This document shows, one piece after another, positions 1-7,532 of a stretch of DNA of 18,721 nucleotides. The position numbers and the translations under genes were made by a program. The DNA is taken from positions 1-18,721 of the forward strand of contig JBAQUF010000040.1 of the NCBI GenBank assembly GCA_049297375.1. The letters run 5' to 3'. Source of the DNA: JAAZNV01 sp049297375. GTDB taxonomy: Bacteria > Patescibacteriota > WWE3 > UBA101185 > UBA10185. Numbering within the stretch: position 1 is the stretch's first letter; every line of letters starts with the position of its first letter. The notes beneath the pieces are model-generated. The model worked only from the letters and a program-made list of their open reading frames with translations. It was not told where the DNA came from and ran no database searches.

Positions 1-406
1 AATTATTAAACAAAGGAAATGTGACAACCTTTTCTCTTACGATGTAACAAAACCAAGCGACATAATTACTAATATTTTACCTTTCTTTGATAAGTTTTCT
101 TTTCTTTCTGAATCAAAGAAGAAAAATTATTTACTATTTAAAGAGATAGTGGGTATTTCTTCTTTAAGACCTTTATGTTATTCAAACTTTCTAAAGATTT
201 TAGATCTAAGAGAAAGAATAAATGAGGGAAAGGGAAGAAAGAGAAAATATACAAAGGAAAATATTATTGCGAAAGAATCCTCAGAGACTATACGCCAGGC
301 TTCAATTAAAAATTGAAGATGATATAGTCCGACCTATGCAGCGATGCATAGAATCCGATAGAAATATTCGGATCAGCTTATGAAAATAAGTGAAGTAACA
401 AATGTG
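1..406 (+). ncRNA. Group I intron in 23S rRNA, 3' part (insertion after position 1917, E. coli numbering)
   Basis: Visible core elements: P7 strands gactat (286-291) and atagtc (324-329); a P8 hairpin of 8 bp (300-307 with 311-318, loop AAA); a P9 hairpin of 7 bp with a GCGA tetraloop (334-340/345-351); a further stem 353-358/368-373; and a stem 377-381/386-390 closed by GAAA. The intron ends in G at 406, the normal terminal nucleotide, followed by rRNA sequence matching position 1918 onward. This insertion point corresponds to L1917, a site used by an intron of Coxiella burnetii. The 5' part, including P1 to P6, is outside the window. The intron carries the endonuclease ORF. Confidence 0.8.
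2..316 (+). CDS. LAGLIDADG-type homing endonuclease, C-terminal part (partial)
   Basis: An open frame runs from the window edge to a TGA at 314-316 (104 codons), with no start in the window. The C-terminal text contains LDLRERINEGKGRKRKYT followed by ESSETIRQ, which I recognise as the typical tail of LAGLIDADG endonucleases encoded in organellar and bacterial rRNA group I introns. The LAGLIDADG motifs themselves lie upstream and are not visible. Such enzymes cut the intron-less 23S gene at the insertion site and drive intron homing. The last codons and the stop overlap the P7 5' strand and the P8 hairpin of the host intron, so protein and ribozyme share sequence. Family assignment is from tail similarity only; whether the full protein is intact cannot be judged here. 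Confidence 0.72.
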   Translation: MIKQRKCDNLFSYDVTKPSDIITNILPFFDKFSFLSESKKKNYLLFKEIVGISSLRPLCYSNFLKILDLRERINEGKGRKRKYTKENIIAKESSETIRQASIKN

Positions 407-420
407 AACTGTTCTATGGT
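407..420 (+). rRNA. 23S rRNA 14-nt internal exon (about positions 1918-1931)
   Basis: AACTGTTCTATGGT aligns without gaps to E. coli 23S 1918-1931 (AACGGTCCTAAGGT), with three differences, at 1921, 1924 and 1928. It is flanked by the terminal G of one intron and the 5' end of the next. Its last seven bases pair with 431-437 (gccatag) as the P1 helix of the downstream intron, with the U.G wobble at the splice site, which fixes the 3' edge of this exon at 420. Confidence 0.8.
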
Positions 421-692
421 AAATCGCGCCGCCATAGTAAAATTCGACTATATGCTGGGATCTCTGTAGTATCTGTAGCTAGTTATTTTAATATAACTGA
501 AAATGCTCACAGTGCAGACAATCAGCAGGAAAGACCAATAATTTATTATTGGAATCCCCACTGACTATACGTCGAACATCTTAAAATTGTATTTAGGGTG
601 AAGAGATAGTCGCGTCTGCATGGCGACATGCAGGAAAAAGATTATTAAAGGGAAATCTTTTTCAGAACCTTTATTAAAAGGTGAAGATAGCA
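421..692 (+). ncRNA. ORF-less group I intron in 23S rRNA (insertion after position 1931)
   Basis: About 272 nt between the 14-nt exon and the main 3' exon. P1 is exon CTATGGT (414-420) paired to gccatag (431-437), ending in U.G at the splice site. Other elements: hairpin 481-486/493-498; the core segment aatcagcagg (520-529); hairpin 535-541/546-552; P7 gactat (563-568) with atagtc (606-611); a P9-like 7-bp hairpin with GCGA loop (616-622/627-633), the same design as in the upstream intron; and two distal stems before the 3' end. L1931 is a known intron site, used in Thermotoga. No ORF is present. Length matching to the rRNA places the last intron base at A692; a conventional terminal G would be at 690, leaving two extra exon bases, so the 3' edge is uncertain by 2 nt. 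Confidence 0.8.
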
Positions 693-1645
<953 letters not shown>

Positions 1646-1731
1646 GATTTATCCATACGGGTAAATTGAACTAGATAGACTTTCTGGTCAGGTTTCAGAG
1701 AACCATCTTTGAAAATTTATTGTGAGTAATA

Positions 1732-1847
1732 TCCCGGTGATGATGGCAGTGGGGTAACACCTCTTTCCATTCCGAACAGAGAAGTTAAGACCACTTACGC
1801 CGAAAATACTTAGAGAAATTCTTGGGAAGATAGGGCGTCGCCGGGGT
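1732..1847 (+). rRNA. rrf: 5S ribosomal RNA
   Basis: The segment has the 5S signature CCATTCCGAACAGAGAAGTTAAG (loop B/C region), and its ends pair as helix I (cccggtg near 1733 with cgccggg near 1839). An outer stem 1723-1729/1849-1855 extends helix I and probably belongs to the precursor. It follows the 23S end by about 86 nt. Exact mature ends are approximate. No clear intrinsic terminator follows before the next promoter at 1893. Confidence 0.92.
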
Positions 1848-1892
1848 TTTGCTCATAATATTTATTACCCCATTATTATAACCCTGTAGTAT

Positions 1893-1921
1893 TTGACTAA
1901 TTATAATTATTACTCTATAAT
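1893..1921 (+). promoter_or_regulatory. Sigma-70-type promoter for the 103-aa gene
   Basis: TTGACT (1893-1898), 17-nt spacer, TATAAT (1916-1921). Predicted start near 1928 would give a leader of about 94 nt with small inverted repeats (for example TCTAG/CTAGA around 1956-1969 and a GAAGCTTC palindrome near 1976), function unknown. Confidence 0.7.
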
Positions 1922-2009
1922 CACTTTAATAATTCCTGCATGAATGTGTAGGTCGTCTAGTTTTCTAGATAAGAGGAAGCTTCTATCCTGAATAAGAGGC
2001 AAAATATAT

Positions 2010-2017
2010 AGGAGGTG
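2010..2017 (+). promoter_or_regulatory. Strong Shine-Dalgarno site
   Basis: AGGAGGTG lies 4 nt before the ATG at 2022, with the GGAGG core 6 nt away. It is the best Shine-Dalgarno match in the window; most housekeeping genes here have none. It fixes the start of the 103-aa gene. Confidence 0.7.
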
Positions 2018-2021
2018 CTGT

Positions 2022-2333
2022 ATGGCACGAATTATTGAGGCGAGGTACAATATTTTTGGTGGTCCTTCAAGAATGGATCTAATGTTCAGTTTATTTAGGT
2101 CAAGGGACAACCCCAACATCACTGTTACTTTTGAAACCAGTGTGGGTAGGATGCTCATTTTAGTAGACTCTATAGAAAGGGAAGATGGTAGTGGTGATAG
2201 TTGGCTTTTTAAGGGTTACATCTACAACGCAATTAATGATACACTTAGTGATCGCGTTGAAGGATACTTCTCGACTAAAGAACGACGAGGATCCTTTAAA
2301 ACAGTCTCACGATTTACTGTTTTAACATCTTAG
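2022..2333 (+). CDS. Unrecognised 103-aa protein
   Basis: I do not recognise a family. The product is small, probably soluble, with no signal peptide or membrane span, and mixes charged and aromatic residues; the middle (about residues 25-75) alternates polar and hydrophobic residues as in beta strands. It is a self-contained transcription unit: near-consensus promoter, about 94-nt leader, very strong Shine-Dalgarno and a terminator just after the stop. Arginine is often encoded by CGN (four codons), unlike radA, which uses only AGA/AGG, so it may be of separate origin or subject to different translational selection. It is a real gene on signal evidence (RBS, terminator placement), but the function is unknown. 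Confidence 0.7.
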   Translation: MARIIEARYNIFGGPSRMDLMFSLFRSRDNPNITVTFETSVGRMLILVDSIEREDGSGDSWLFKGYIYNAINDTLSDRVEGYFSTKERRGSFKTVSRFTVLTS

Positions 2334-2345
2334 TTTAGTTTTTGA

Positions 2346-2383
2346 AGGGATTGATAAATTAAAAAAATCAATCCCTAATTTTT
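2346..2383 (+). terminator. Intrinsic terminator
   Basis: A 10-bp stem, 2346-2355 (agggattgat) with 2367-2376 (atcaatccct), an 11-nt A-rich loop, then AATTTTT. It sits 12 nt after the stop of the 103-aa gene. On the minus strand the stem is not followed by a T-run, so it probably does not serve the converging radical SAM gene. Confidence 0.75.
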
Positions 2384-2385
2384 CC

Positions 2386-3231
2386 CTATTTTTTAAACTT
2401 TGCAGCATGTCCAACACCAAAGTATATACTTACTGGAATATCGTACTTCTTTGATGCTTCATCAACTTTCTGTTCAGCTTCCATGTAAAAATCTTCAAAC
2501 AGATTGTGATTAAATAATATTTCTCTCATTTTCTTAAGTTTATCTGGATGATATTTCTTTAATACCTTTTCCACTCCTAAAAAATTGGATCCTGTTGTAT
2601 TAAAACTTTCAGAGAATGCATAGCTTACCCCAGCTTTTTTAAACTCTTTAAATATCTTGTCAGGATCAGTAAAAAATGGCCAATAAGGACCCATCATCGC
2701 AATAACCTTTACACCTTTGCTAGATAATTTCTTCATTGCATTTAATCTCTCTTCTGCAGTAGAAGAATTTGGTTCAACATGTTTTCTCCAATCTTCATCC
2801 AAAGTATTGAATGTAAAATTAATATCTATATTTTTAAATTTCTTAATTAAATCCAAGTCTCTAAGTACCAAATCTGATTTAGTAAGGATACTTACCGTGG
2901 TAGGGTAGTTGATTAACTTTTCTAATATTTTTCTAGTTAATCCATATTTTTCTTCGGATTGTTGATAAGGATTTGTAACTGTTCCTATGTATATGTTCGA
3001 GTCTCTATACTTATTTGACTTAAGTTCTCTTTCTAAAACTTCAGCAATATTTACTCTAACATCTACAAATTCTCCCCAAGGTTCTTCATGGTTAGTAAAT
3101 CTTTTCATAAATCTTGCATAACAATACTCACAAGCATGTTCACACCCAACATATGGGTTTATTGACCAGCCTCCGCCAGGAAAACCGCATTTTCCTATAG
3201 ATGTTTTACATTGTATTTCTCTTATTGTCAT
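2386..3231 (-). CDS. Radical SAM protein of the SPL (spore photoproduct lyase-like) family
   Basis: The 281-aa product has the radical SAM cluster motif CX3CX2C at C30, C34 and C37 (GCEHACEYCYA), which would bind a [4Fe-4S] cluster and SAM. The preceding NPYVGCEHACEYCYARF and the following GTVTNPYQQSE are typical of COG1533 'SplB-like' proteins, and an ILTKSDLVLRDLDL segment near residue 115 fits the family barrel. True spore photoproduct lyase repairs UV lesions in DNA, but most COG1533 members in non-sporulating bacteria are uncharacterised, so the substrate is unknown. It is transcribed away from rpsA, the only clear minus-strand gene in the window. The ATG at 3229-3231 gives the usual family N-terminus, and no Shine-Dalgarno is evident. 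Confidence 0.85.
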   Translation of the reverse strand: MTIREIQCKTSIGKCGFPGGGWSINPYVGCEHACEYCYARFMKRFTNHEEPWGEFVDVRVNIAEVLERELKSNKYRDSNIYIGTVTNPYQQSEEKYGLTRKILEKLINYPTTVSILTKSDLVLRDLDLIKKFKNIDINFTFNTLDEDWRKHVEPNSSTAEERLNAMKKLSSKGVKVIAMMGPYWPFFTDPDKIFKEFKKAGVSYAFSESFNTTGSNFLGVEKVLKKYHPDKLKKMREILFNHNLFEDFYMEAEQKVDEASKKYDIPVSIYFGVGHAAKFKK

Positions 3232-3283
3232 ATAATAATTAAAACTCTAATATGTCCTCGTTCCTATTGTAGCAACTTTTCTA

Positions 3284-3312
3284 TTGTTTTTATATCGTTG
3301 TTTATATATAAT
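3284..3312 (+). promoter_or_regulatory. Promoter of the rpsA-like gene
   Basis: TTGTTT (3284-3289), 17-nt spacer, TATAAT (3307-3312). The predicted start near 3319 gives a leader of about 88 nt. CCCTTT (3313-3318) and AAAGGG near 3335 could form an initial hairpin if transcription starts early enough. Probably drives rpsA-radA-yacL. Confidence 0.7.
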
Positions 3313-3406
3313 CCCTTTGTCCTTTATAGGGCGGAAAGGGGGTTTCTGATTGCTTAAGAAATAACAGTTTATCTGTCTCATTTTCTTTAAGTGATCTAAA
3401 CCTAAA

Positions 3407-4519
3407 ATGACGAAAGCAAAAAAAGTTAGTAATAAAGAATCTGCAATGTCCAAATATTTATCTGATAAAGACTTGCAGATAAAGTCTCTTCACCCTGGAG
3501 ATATGATAGAGGGGATAGTAGTTAGTGCAAATCACAGAGAGGTGTTAATTGATGTTGGTGCTAAGTCAGAAGGAATAATTACAGGATCGGAATTATCTGA
3601 TGCTGATAAATCCTATAAAACATTAAAGCCAGGTGATGTAGTTATGGCTAAAGTTGTACAGGCTGAAAATGCACAAGGTTATGTTGTTTTATCTCTTAAA
3701 AAAGCAGAAAAGGATAAAAAGTGGAAAGATGCTGAAGAAGCATTTGAAACAGGATCTGTTCTTGATGCGGTGGTTATTGAATACAATAAAGGTGGTCTTT
3801 TATGTGATTGTTTAGGCCTAAGGGGCTTTATTCCCCTTTCTCATTTAGACAGAGTTCACTTTGCAAATGATGTTGCAAAATTTGCAGCTGGTAGTGAAAC
3901 CGAACTTAAAGAATCATTAAAAGTATTATCTGGAAAATCTTTAAGAGTTAAAGCTATTGAACTTGATAAAGAGAAAAATAGATTTGTTCTTTCTGAAAAA
4001 GATGCTTTAACCTCATATAGTGAAGAATCGAGAAAGAAAAGACTATCAGAAATTGCAATTGGAAGCACTGTTGAAGGAATTGTTACTGGGATAATGCCTT
4101 TTGGAGTATTTGTTGACTTAGATGGTGTTGAAGGATTAGTTCATATTAGTGAAATTGCATGGGAAAAGGTAAATCATCCTTCTAACTATTTTAAAGTTGG
4201 TCAAAAGATACAAGTGATGGTTCTTGGAGTTGATGACATGTCTAATAAACTAGCGCTTAGTGTTAAAAGACTTACACCAAATCCTTGGGAAACAGTTGAA
4301 GAAAAGTATCCAGTAGGTACAAAAATTAAAGGTGTTGTAAATAAGATAGTGCCTTTTGGAGCCTTCGTTACAATAGAAAAAGGACTTGATGGCTTAATAC
4401 ATGTATCAGAAGCCGAGTCTCCACTTAAAGAAGGAGATAAAGTTGAAGCTGTTGTTATTCAAGTTGATGGTGAGAATCAAAAACTTGCACTAAGTACAAG
4501 AGGAAAAAAGGAAGAATAA
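3407..4519 (+). CDS. rpsA: Ribosomal protein S1-like protein with four S1 domains
   Basis: The 370-aa protein is built of four consecutive OB-fold S1 repeats at about residues 29-98, 112-195, 215-287 and 300-366. The last two carry the best S1 signatures (IMPFGVFVDL...GLVHISEI and IVPFGAFVTI...GLIHVSEA). S1 binds mRNA single strands and delivers them to the 30S subunit; the E. coli protein has six repeats, while shorter four-repeat forms occur in Gram-positive and other bacteria. Domain 1 keeps the GDMIEGIVVSANHREVLIDV pattern typical of S1 N-termini. Two starts are possible: ATG 3407 and ATG 3446 (residue 14); neither has a Shine-Dalgarno. I use the first. radA follows after 39 nt, so the genes are probably cotranscribed. 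Confidence 0.88.
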   Translation: MTKAKKVSNKESAMSKYLSDKDLQIKSLHPGDMIEGIVVSANHREVLIDVGAKSEGIITGSELSDADKSYKTLKPGDVVMAKVVQAENAQGYVVLSLKKAEKDKKWKDAEEAFETGSVLDAVVIEYNKGGLLCDCLGLRGFIPLSHLDRVHFANDVAKFAAGSETELKESLKVLSGKSLRVKAIELDKEKNRFVLSEKDALTSYSEESRKKRLSEIAIGSTVEGIVTGIMPFGVFVDLDGVEGLVHISEIAWEKVNHPSNYFKVGQKIQVMVLGVDDMSNKLALSVKRLTPNPWETVEEKYPVGTKIKGVVNKIVPFGAFVTIEKGLDGLIHVSEAESPLKEGDKVEAVVIQVDGENQKLALSTRGKKEE

Positions 4520-4558
4520 TTTAATCTGTCCTTAATTATCTTCTGGTAGGATTTATTT

Positions 4559-5878
4559 ATGTCAAAGTTTAAGACAGTATATACCTGTAAAAATTGTGGG
4601 TATACTTCACACCAATGGATTGGCCAGTGTCCAAGTTGTAGTGAATGGAATTCTTTTATTGAAGATGTTGTTAGTGCAAAGGAACCTAAATTAGGATCAG
4701 GTTTATTAAAATCTCCAGGTCATGTTGTTAAACTTTCTGAAGTTATGTCCACACCTGTTAAAAGAACTTCATCAGGAATTGAAGAGTTTGATAGAGTGTT
4801 GGGTGGAGGTTTTGTACCTGGGCAAGTAGTGCTTTTAGCTGGTGAACCAGGTATTGGTAAAAGCACAATCCTTACTGAAATTTCCAAGAACCTAAAAGAT
4901 GTAAATATATTGTATGTATGCGGAGAAGAGAGTGTTGATCAAGTTAAAATTAGAGCTACTAGAATGGGGTACACTGCTGAAAATTTGTTGATGCTTCCTG
5001 AGACAAACATTGACCTCATTCTTTCAACTATGGAGCAGAGTAAAGATGTTGGTTTAGTAATTATTGATTCTGTTCAAACTTTAAGCTCTGATGAACTTCT
5101 TGGATCATCTGGATCTTTAGTTCAAGTTAGAGGTTGCACCCAAATGTTGACAAGCATTGCTAAAGAAATTGGTGTTCCCGTTGTACTTGTTGGTCATGTT
5201 ACTAAAGAAGGAGTAGTAGCTGGTCCAAAGGTTCTTGAACATATTGTTGATACTGTACTTTACTTAGAGGGAGACTCCCAGCATTTATTTAGAATTTTAA
5301 GAACAAATAAAAATAGATTTGGTCCCGTTTCTGAGGTTGGAATATTTGAGATGGAGGAGAGTGGTATTAAGGAAGTTAAGAACCCCTCAGATATGTTTTT
5401 AAAGCAGAGAATGGCTAATTCTGCAGGTTCTTGTGTTACTGTTGTAATGGAAGGTTATAGACCTCTTCTTTTTGAAATCCAAGCATTAACTGTTAAAACA
5501 TCTTTTGGTTACCCTAGAAGAACAGCAAGTGGCTTTAGCAATACAAGACTTCAAGTATTAATAGCCATCTTGGAAAGAAGAGCTGGTTTAAATTTAAGTA
5601 ATTATGATGTTTATTTAAGTGTTGCTGGAGGTTTTAAAGTAAGTGAGTACGCTGCTGATCTTGCCGTTTGCTTAGCTATAGCATCCTCAGTTAAAGATGT
5701 ACCAGTAAAAGAAGGTGTAGCAGCATTTGGAGAGTGTGGTTTAAACGGAGAGATAAGAAGAGTAGTTCAGCAAGATAAAAGATCAAGCGAGGCTACAAAG
5801 CTTGGCTATGGTAATGTTGTTAGTTCGGATAACACAAGAAGCATATCTGAAGCAGTTTCTAAATCCCTTCTTAGATAG
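4559..5878 (+). CDS. radA: DNA repair protein RadA
   Basis: The 439-aa product, near the usual family length, has all RadA parts in order: an N-terminal zinc finger with C10, C13, C24 and C27 (CKNCGY...CPSC), a RecA-like ATPase with Walker A GEPGIGKST at about 95-103, Walker B-like LVIIDSVQTL near residue 160, the RadA signature KNRFG near 251-255, and a C-terminal Lon-protease-like domain (FKVSEYAADLAVCLAIASS near 355-380). RadA drives branch migration of recombination intermediates with RecA. It lies 39 nt after rpsA and 59 nt before the YacL-like gene; radA next to yacL is also seen in Firmicutes. A weak TAGGA lies before the ATG. An 8-bp hairpin overlapping the stop (agatagtt/aactatct) lacks a following U-run. 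Confidence 0.96.
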   Translation: MSKFKTVYTCKNCGYTSHQWIGQCPSCSEWNSFIEDVVSAKEPKLGSGLLKSPGHVVKLSEVMSTPVKRTSSGIEEFDRVLGGGFVPGQVVLLAGEPGIGKSTILTEISKNLKDVNILYVCGEESVDQVKIRATRMGYTAENLLMLPETNIDLILSTMEQSKDVGLVIIDSVQTLSSDELLGSSGSLVQVRGCTQMLTSIAKEIGVPVVLVGHVTKEGVVAGPKVLEHIVDTVLYLEGDSQHLFRILRTNKNRFGPVSEVGIFEMEESGIKEVKNPSDMFLKQRMANSAGSCVTVVMEGYRPLLFEIQALTVKTSFGYPRRTASGFSNTRLQVLIAILERRAGLNLSNYDVYLSVAGGFKVSEYAADLAVCLAIASSVKDVPVKEGVAAFGECGLNGEIRRVVQQDKRSSEATKLGYGNVVSSDNTRSISEAVSKSLLR

Positions 5879-5937
5879 TTTTATATAACTATCTTCACCT
5901 GTAGTTTTTTCCTATCCTGTGGTCTAAAATTAAATAA

Positions 5938-6951
5938 ATGGTTAAAAAGACTCTGACTACAGCCGAACAAAAAAAACCTTCTGCAAAGGAGTTTAAACTT
6001 TTATCTAGGATAATATACACAGCTATGTTCTTAGTTTTGGGATTTAGTGTATCCAGAGCTATTCTTTTTACAGACCTTCCACTTCTTGGATACCACTTAA
6101 TTATTGAAATTGTTATTGCTTTAGCAATGGGAGCATTTGGTTTCTTTTTATTTCCATTGTTGTTAATAAAGTTAAAATACTGGCTAGAGGGACTTGTTAT
6201 TTCAGCTGTTTCAAGAGTCGTTTCTGATTTTTGGGATCAACAATCCAAAAGAATTCAACAAGCAAGAAGAGAGAAACAAAGAATGAAGGCTGAAGAAAAA
6301 AGTATTAAAGAAAAGCAGGAGATAGAAAATGCTATTTTGCTTGATACATCGGTGTTAATTGATGGTAGGATTTTGGATGTAGTTAAGATTGGTTTTATAG
6401 ATAGACCTTTAATTATTACTCAAAATGTTATTAATGAACTTCAAAAACTTTCTGATAACAAAAGCAATGTAAAGAGAAATAGAGGAAGAATGGGTCTTGA
6501 TGTTGTTAAAGAGTTAAAGAAGAGGACTAGTGTAATTATTCCTGATGTTAAAACAAAGGAAAAAGAAGTTGATTCAATACTCATTGAATATGCTAAGGAA
6601 AAGAAAGTAAAGCTCATGACTTTGGATTTTAATTTAAATAAAGTGGCTAAGGTTTCTGGAATTAAAGTTCTAAATATCAATGATTTAATTAATTCTTTAA
6701 AGACAATGCTCTTACCTGGGGAAGATTTTGATGTAAAGATACTTCAGCAGGGGAAAGAGAAGAAACAAGGAGTTGGTTATTTGTCTGATGGAACTATGGT
6801 TATTGTTGAAGATGGTATTGATAGAGTTGGTCAAGATGTTCATGTAAAAGTATTGAAAGTTATTCAATCATCTGCTGGAAAGATAATATTTGGTGGTACA
6901 AGTGGTATAAATGGTAATGGTAAGAGTAGCAATGATAAGAAAAAGGACTGA
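5938..6951 (+). CDS. YacL-like membrane PIN/TRAM-domain protein
   Basis: The 337-aa product has two predicted membrane spans near residues 25-45 and 57-80, a charged coiled linker (about 100-130, rich in K/R/E/Q), a PIN domain and a C-terminal TRAM domain (about 262-330). PIN acidic residues typical of a metal-dependent nuclease site are present: D136 (LLDTSVLIDG), E167 (VINELQKL), D212 and D230 (LMTLDFN). This architecture matches YacL of Firmicutes (COG4956); it is presumably a membrane-tethered RNase, but the family's substrate is not firmly known. It ends with TGA TAA, showing TGA as a stop. No Shine-Dalgarno precedes the ATG. Downstream lies a 384-nt gap with structured RNA candidates. 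Confidence 0.9.
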   Translation: MVKKTLTTAEQKKPSAKEFKLLSRIIYTAMFLVLGFSVSRAILFTDLPLLGYHLIIEIVIALAMGAFGFFLFPLLLIKLKYWLEGLVISAVSRVVSDFWDQQSKRIQQARREKQRMKAEEKSIKEKQEIENAILLDTSVLIDGRILDVVKIGFIDRPLIITQNVINELQKLSDNKSNVKRNRGRMGLDVVKELKKRTSVIIPDVKTKEKEVDSILIEYAKEKKVKLMTLDFNLNKVAKVSGIKVLNINDLINSLKTMLLPGEDFDVKILQQGKEKKQGVGYLSDGTMVIVEDGIDRVGQDVHVKVLKVIQSSAGKIIFGGTSGINGNGKSSNDKKKD

Positions 6952-6985
6952 TAACTCCTTAAGTTTTTCTTTTAAATACAATTAA

Positions 6986-7096
6986 AAAAACATTCCACAA
7001 GAAGCGACATACAAAGCGCTGGACGCAGAATGTTTTTAGAAGCGTGCATTCCGTCAAAGACGGAATAAAACCATGCCTCCGAGCAGGCGAAGCATG
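6986..7096 (+). ncRNA. Candidate structured RNA after the YacL-like gene (three hairpins)
   Basis: In the gap after the YacL-like gene, a locally GC-richer patch holds three stems: 6986-6995/7028-7037 (10 bp, AAAAACATTC with GAATGTTTTT, closing a 32-nt loop that could form GCG/CGC 7004-7006/7024-7026); 7048-7055/7059-7066 (8 bp, ATTCCGTC with GACGGAAT, loop AAA); and 7072-7076/7092-7096 (CATGC/GCATG) around an inner CCT/AGG pairing. The motif GAAGC occurs at 7001, 7039 and 7089. The first stem ends in a T5 run and could end transcription of the YacL-like gene. Whether the rest is a separate RNA is unknown; 7100-7200 shows nothing else I can name. Confidence 0.4.
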
Positions 7097-7200
7097 ATAG
7101 CTTACTTAATGTTTAATTTATCTTATTTAAAAAGTTTAACAAGCGATGAAGATTGAGGGGTTGTATATAAATATGTGTTGTGTTAAGGAAATTTCATTAG

Positions 7201-7217
7201 TAATCTAACGTAGATTA
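7201..7217. promoter_or_regulatory. Operator-like dyad upstream of the RHH gene
   Basis: TAATCTA-ACG-TAGATTA, a perfect 7-bp inverted repeat with 3-bp centre, 14 bp upstream of the -35 box of the RHH gene's promoter. Ribbon-helix-helix proteins bind short dyads as dimers and often autoregulate, so this is a candidate site; no second copy was noticed. Confidence 0.4.
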
Positions 7218-7231
7218 GTCGATTGTACATA

Positions 7232-7260
7232 TTTACATAAATACAGCTTTATGGTATATT
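7232..7260 (+). promoter_or_regulatory. Promoter of the RHH gene
   Basis: TTTACA (7232-7237), 17-nt spacer, TATATT (7255-7260). Predicted start near 7267, leader about 69 nt. Confidence 0.6.
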
Positions 7261-7335
7261 TATTATTGTTAGGAAATACATCAGACCTATAAGTCTTAAA
7301 TGTGTTGTGGATAATTATTTTTAGTGGGGATAAGT

Positions 7336-7485
7336 ATGAATGAAAAGAAAAAAGTTAAAGTAAAAACTACTATTTTACTTGATAAAACGTTAAAGAAGTT
7401 TGCCAAACTATATGCAATTCAAAATGATATGAGTTTGTGTGAGTTGATTGAGAGAGCTTTAGAAGAGAAGTTACTAAGTAAATAG
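7336..7485 (+). CDS. Small ribbon-helix-helix DNA-binding protein (49 aa)
   Basis: This short frame (ATG 7336 to TAG 7483-7485) encodes 49 residues starting MNEKKKVKVKTTILLDKTL. The layout is that of Arc/MetJ/CopG-type RHH proteins: a basic N-terminal beta strand (VKVKTTILL, about residues 7-15), helix A (DKTLKKFAKLYAIQN), a turn with the common N-D-M-S cap, and helix B (LCELIERALEEKLL). Such proteins dimerise and insert the paired strands into the DNA major groove; small ones often act as antitoxins or autoregulators. No toxin-like partner is adjacent: the next gene is a 270-aa membrane protein after a long leader. A GGGG-rich weak RBS lies 5-10 nt before the ATG. The upstream dyad at 7201-7217 may be its operator. 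Confidence 0.75.
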   Translation: MNEKKKVKVKTTILLDKTLKKFAKLYAIQNDMSLCELIERALEEKLLSK

Positions 7486-7503
7486 ATATTAGGTCCCATA
7501 GTA

Positions 7504-7532
7504 TTGACAAAATCTCTGTTTAAGGGTAAAAT
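7504..7532 (+). promoter_or_regulatory. Promoter of the 270-aa membrane protein gene
   Basis: TTGACA (7504-7509), 17-nt spacer, TAAAAT (7527-7532), starting 19 nt after the RHH gene. Predicted start near 7539, which gives an unusually long leader of about 233 nt that includes the 7677-7739 hairpin. Confidence 0.7.

Noticed and set aside
1893..2383. Minus-strand 82-aa frame at 1910-2158 as a gene
   Set aside because: It overlaps the promoter, leader and start of the well-signalled plus-strand 103-aa gene and has no signals of its own.
3247..3453. Minus-strand 68-aa frame between the radical SAM and rpsA genes
   Set aside because: It covers the rpsA promoter and start and has no recognisable protein features.
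4512..4544. Hairpin overlapping the rpsA stop (GAAGA-TAATT with AATTATCTTC, one bulge)
   Set aside because: AT-rich, with a bulge and no U-tract; pairing of this quality is expected by chance in such sequence.
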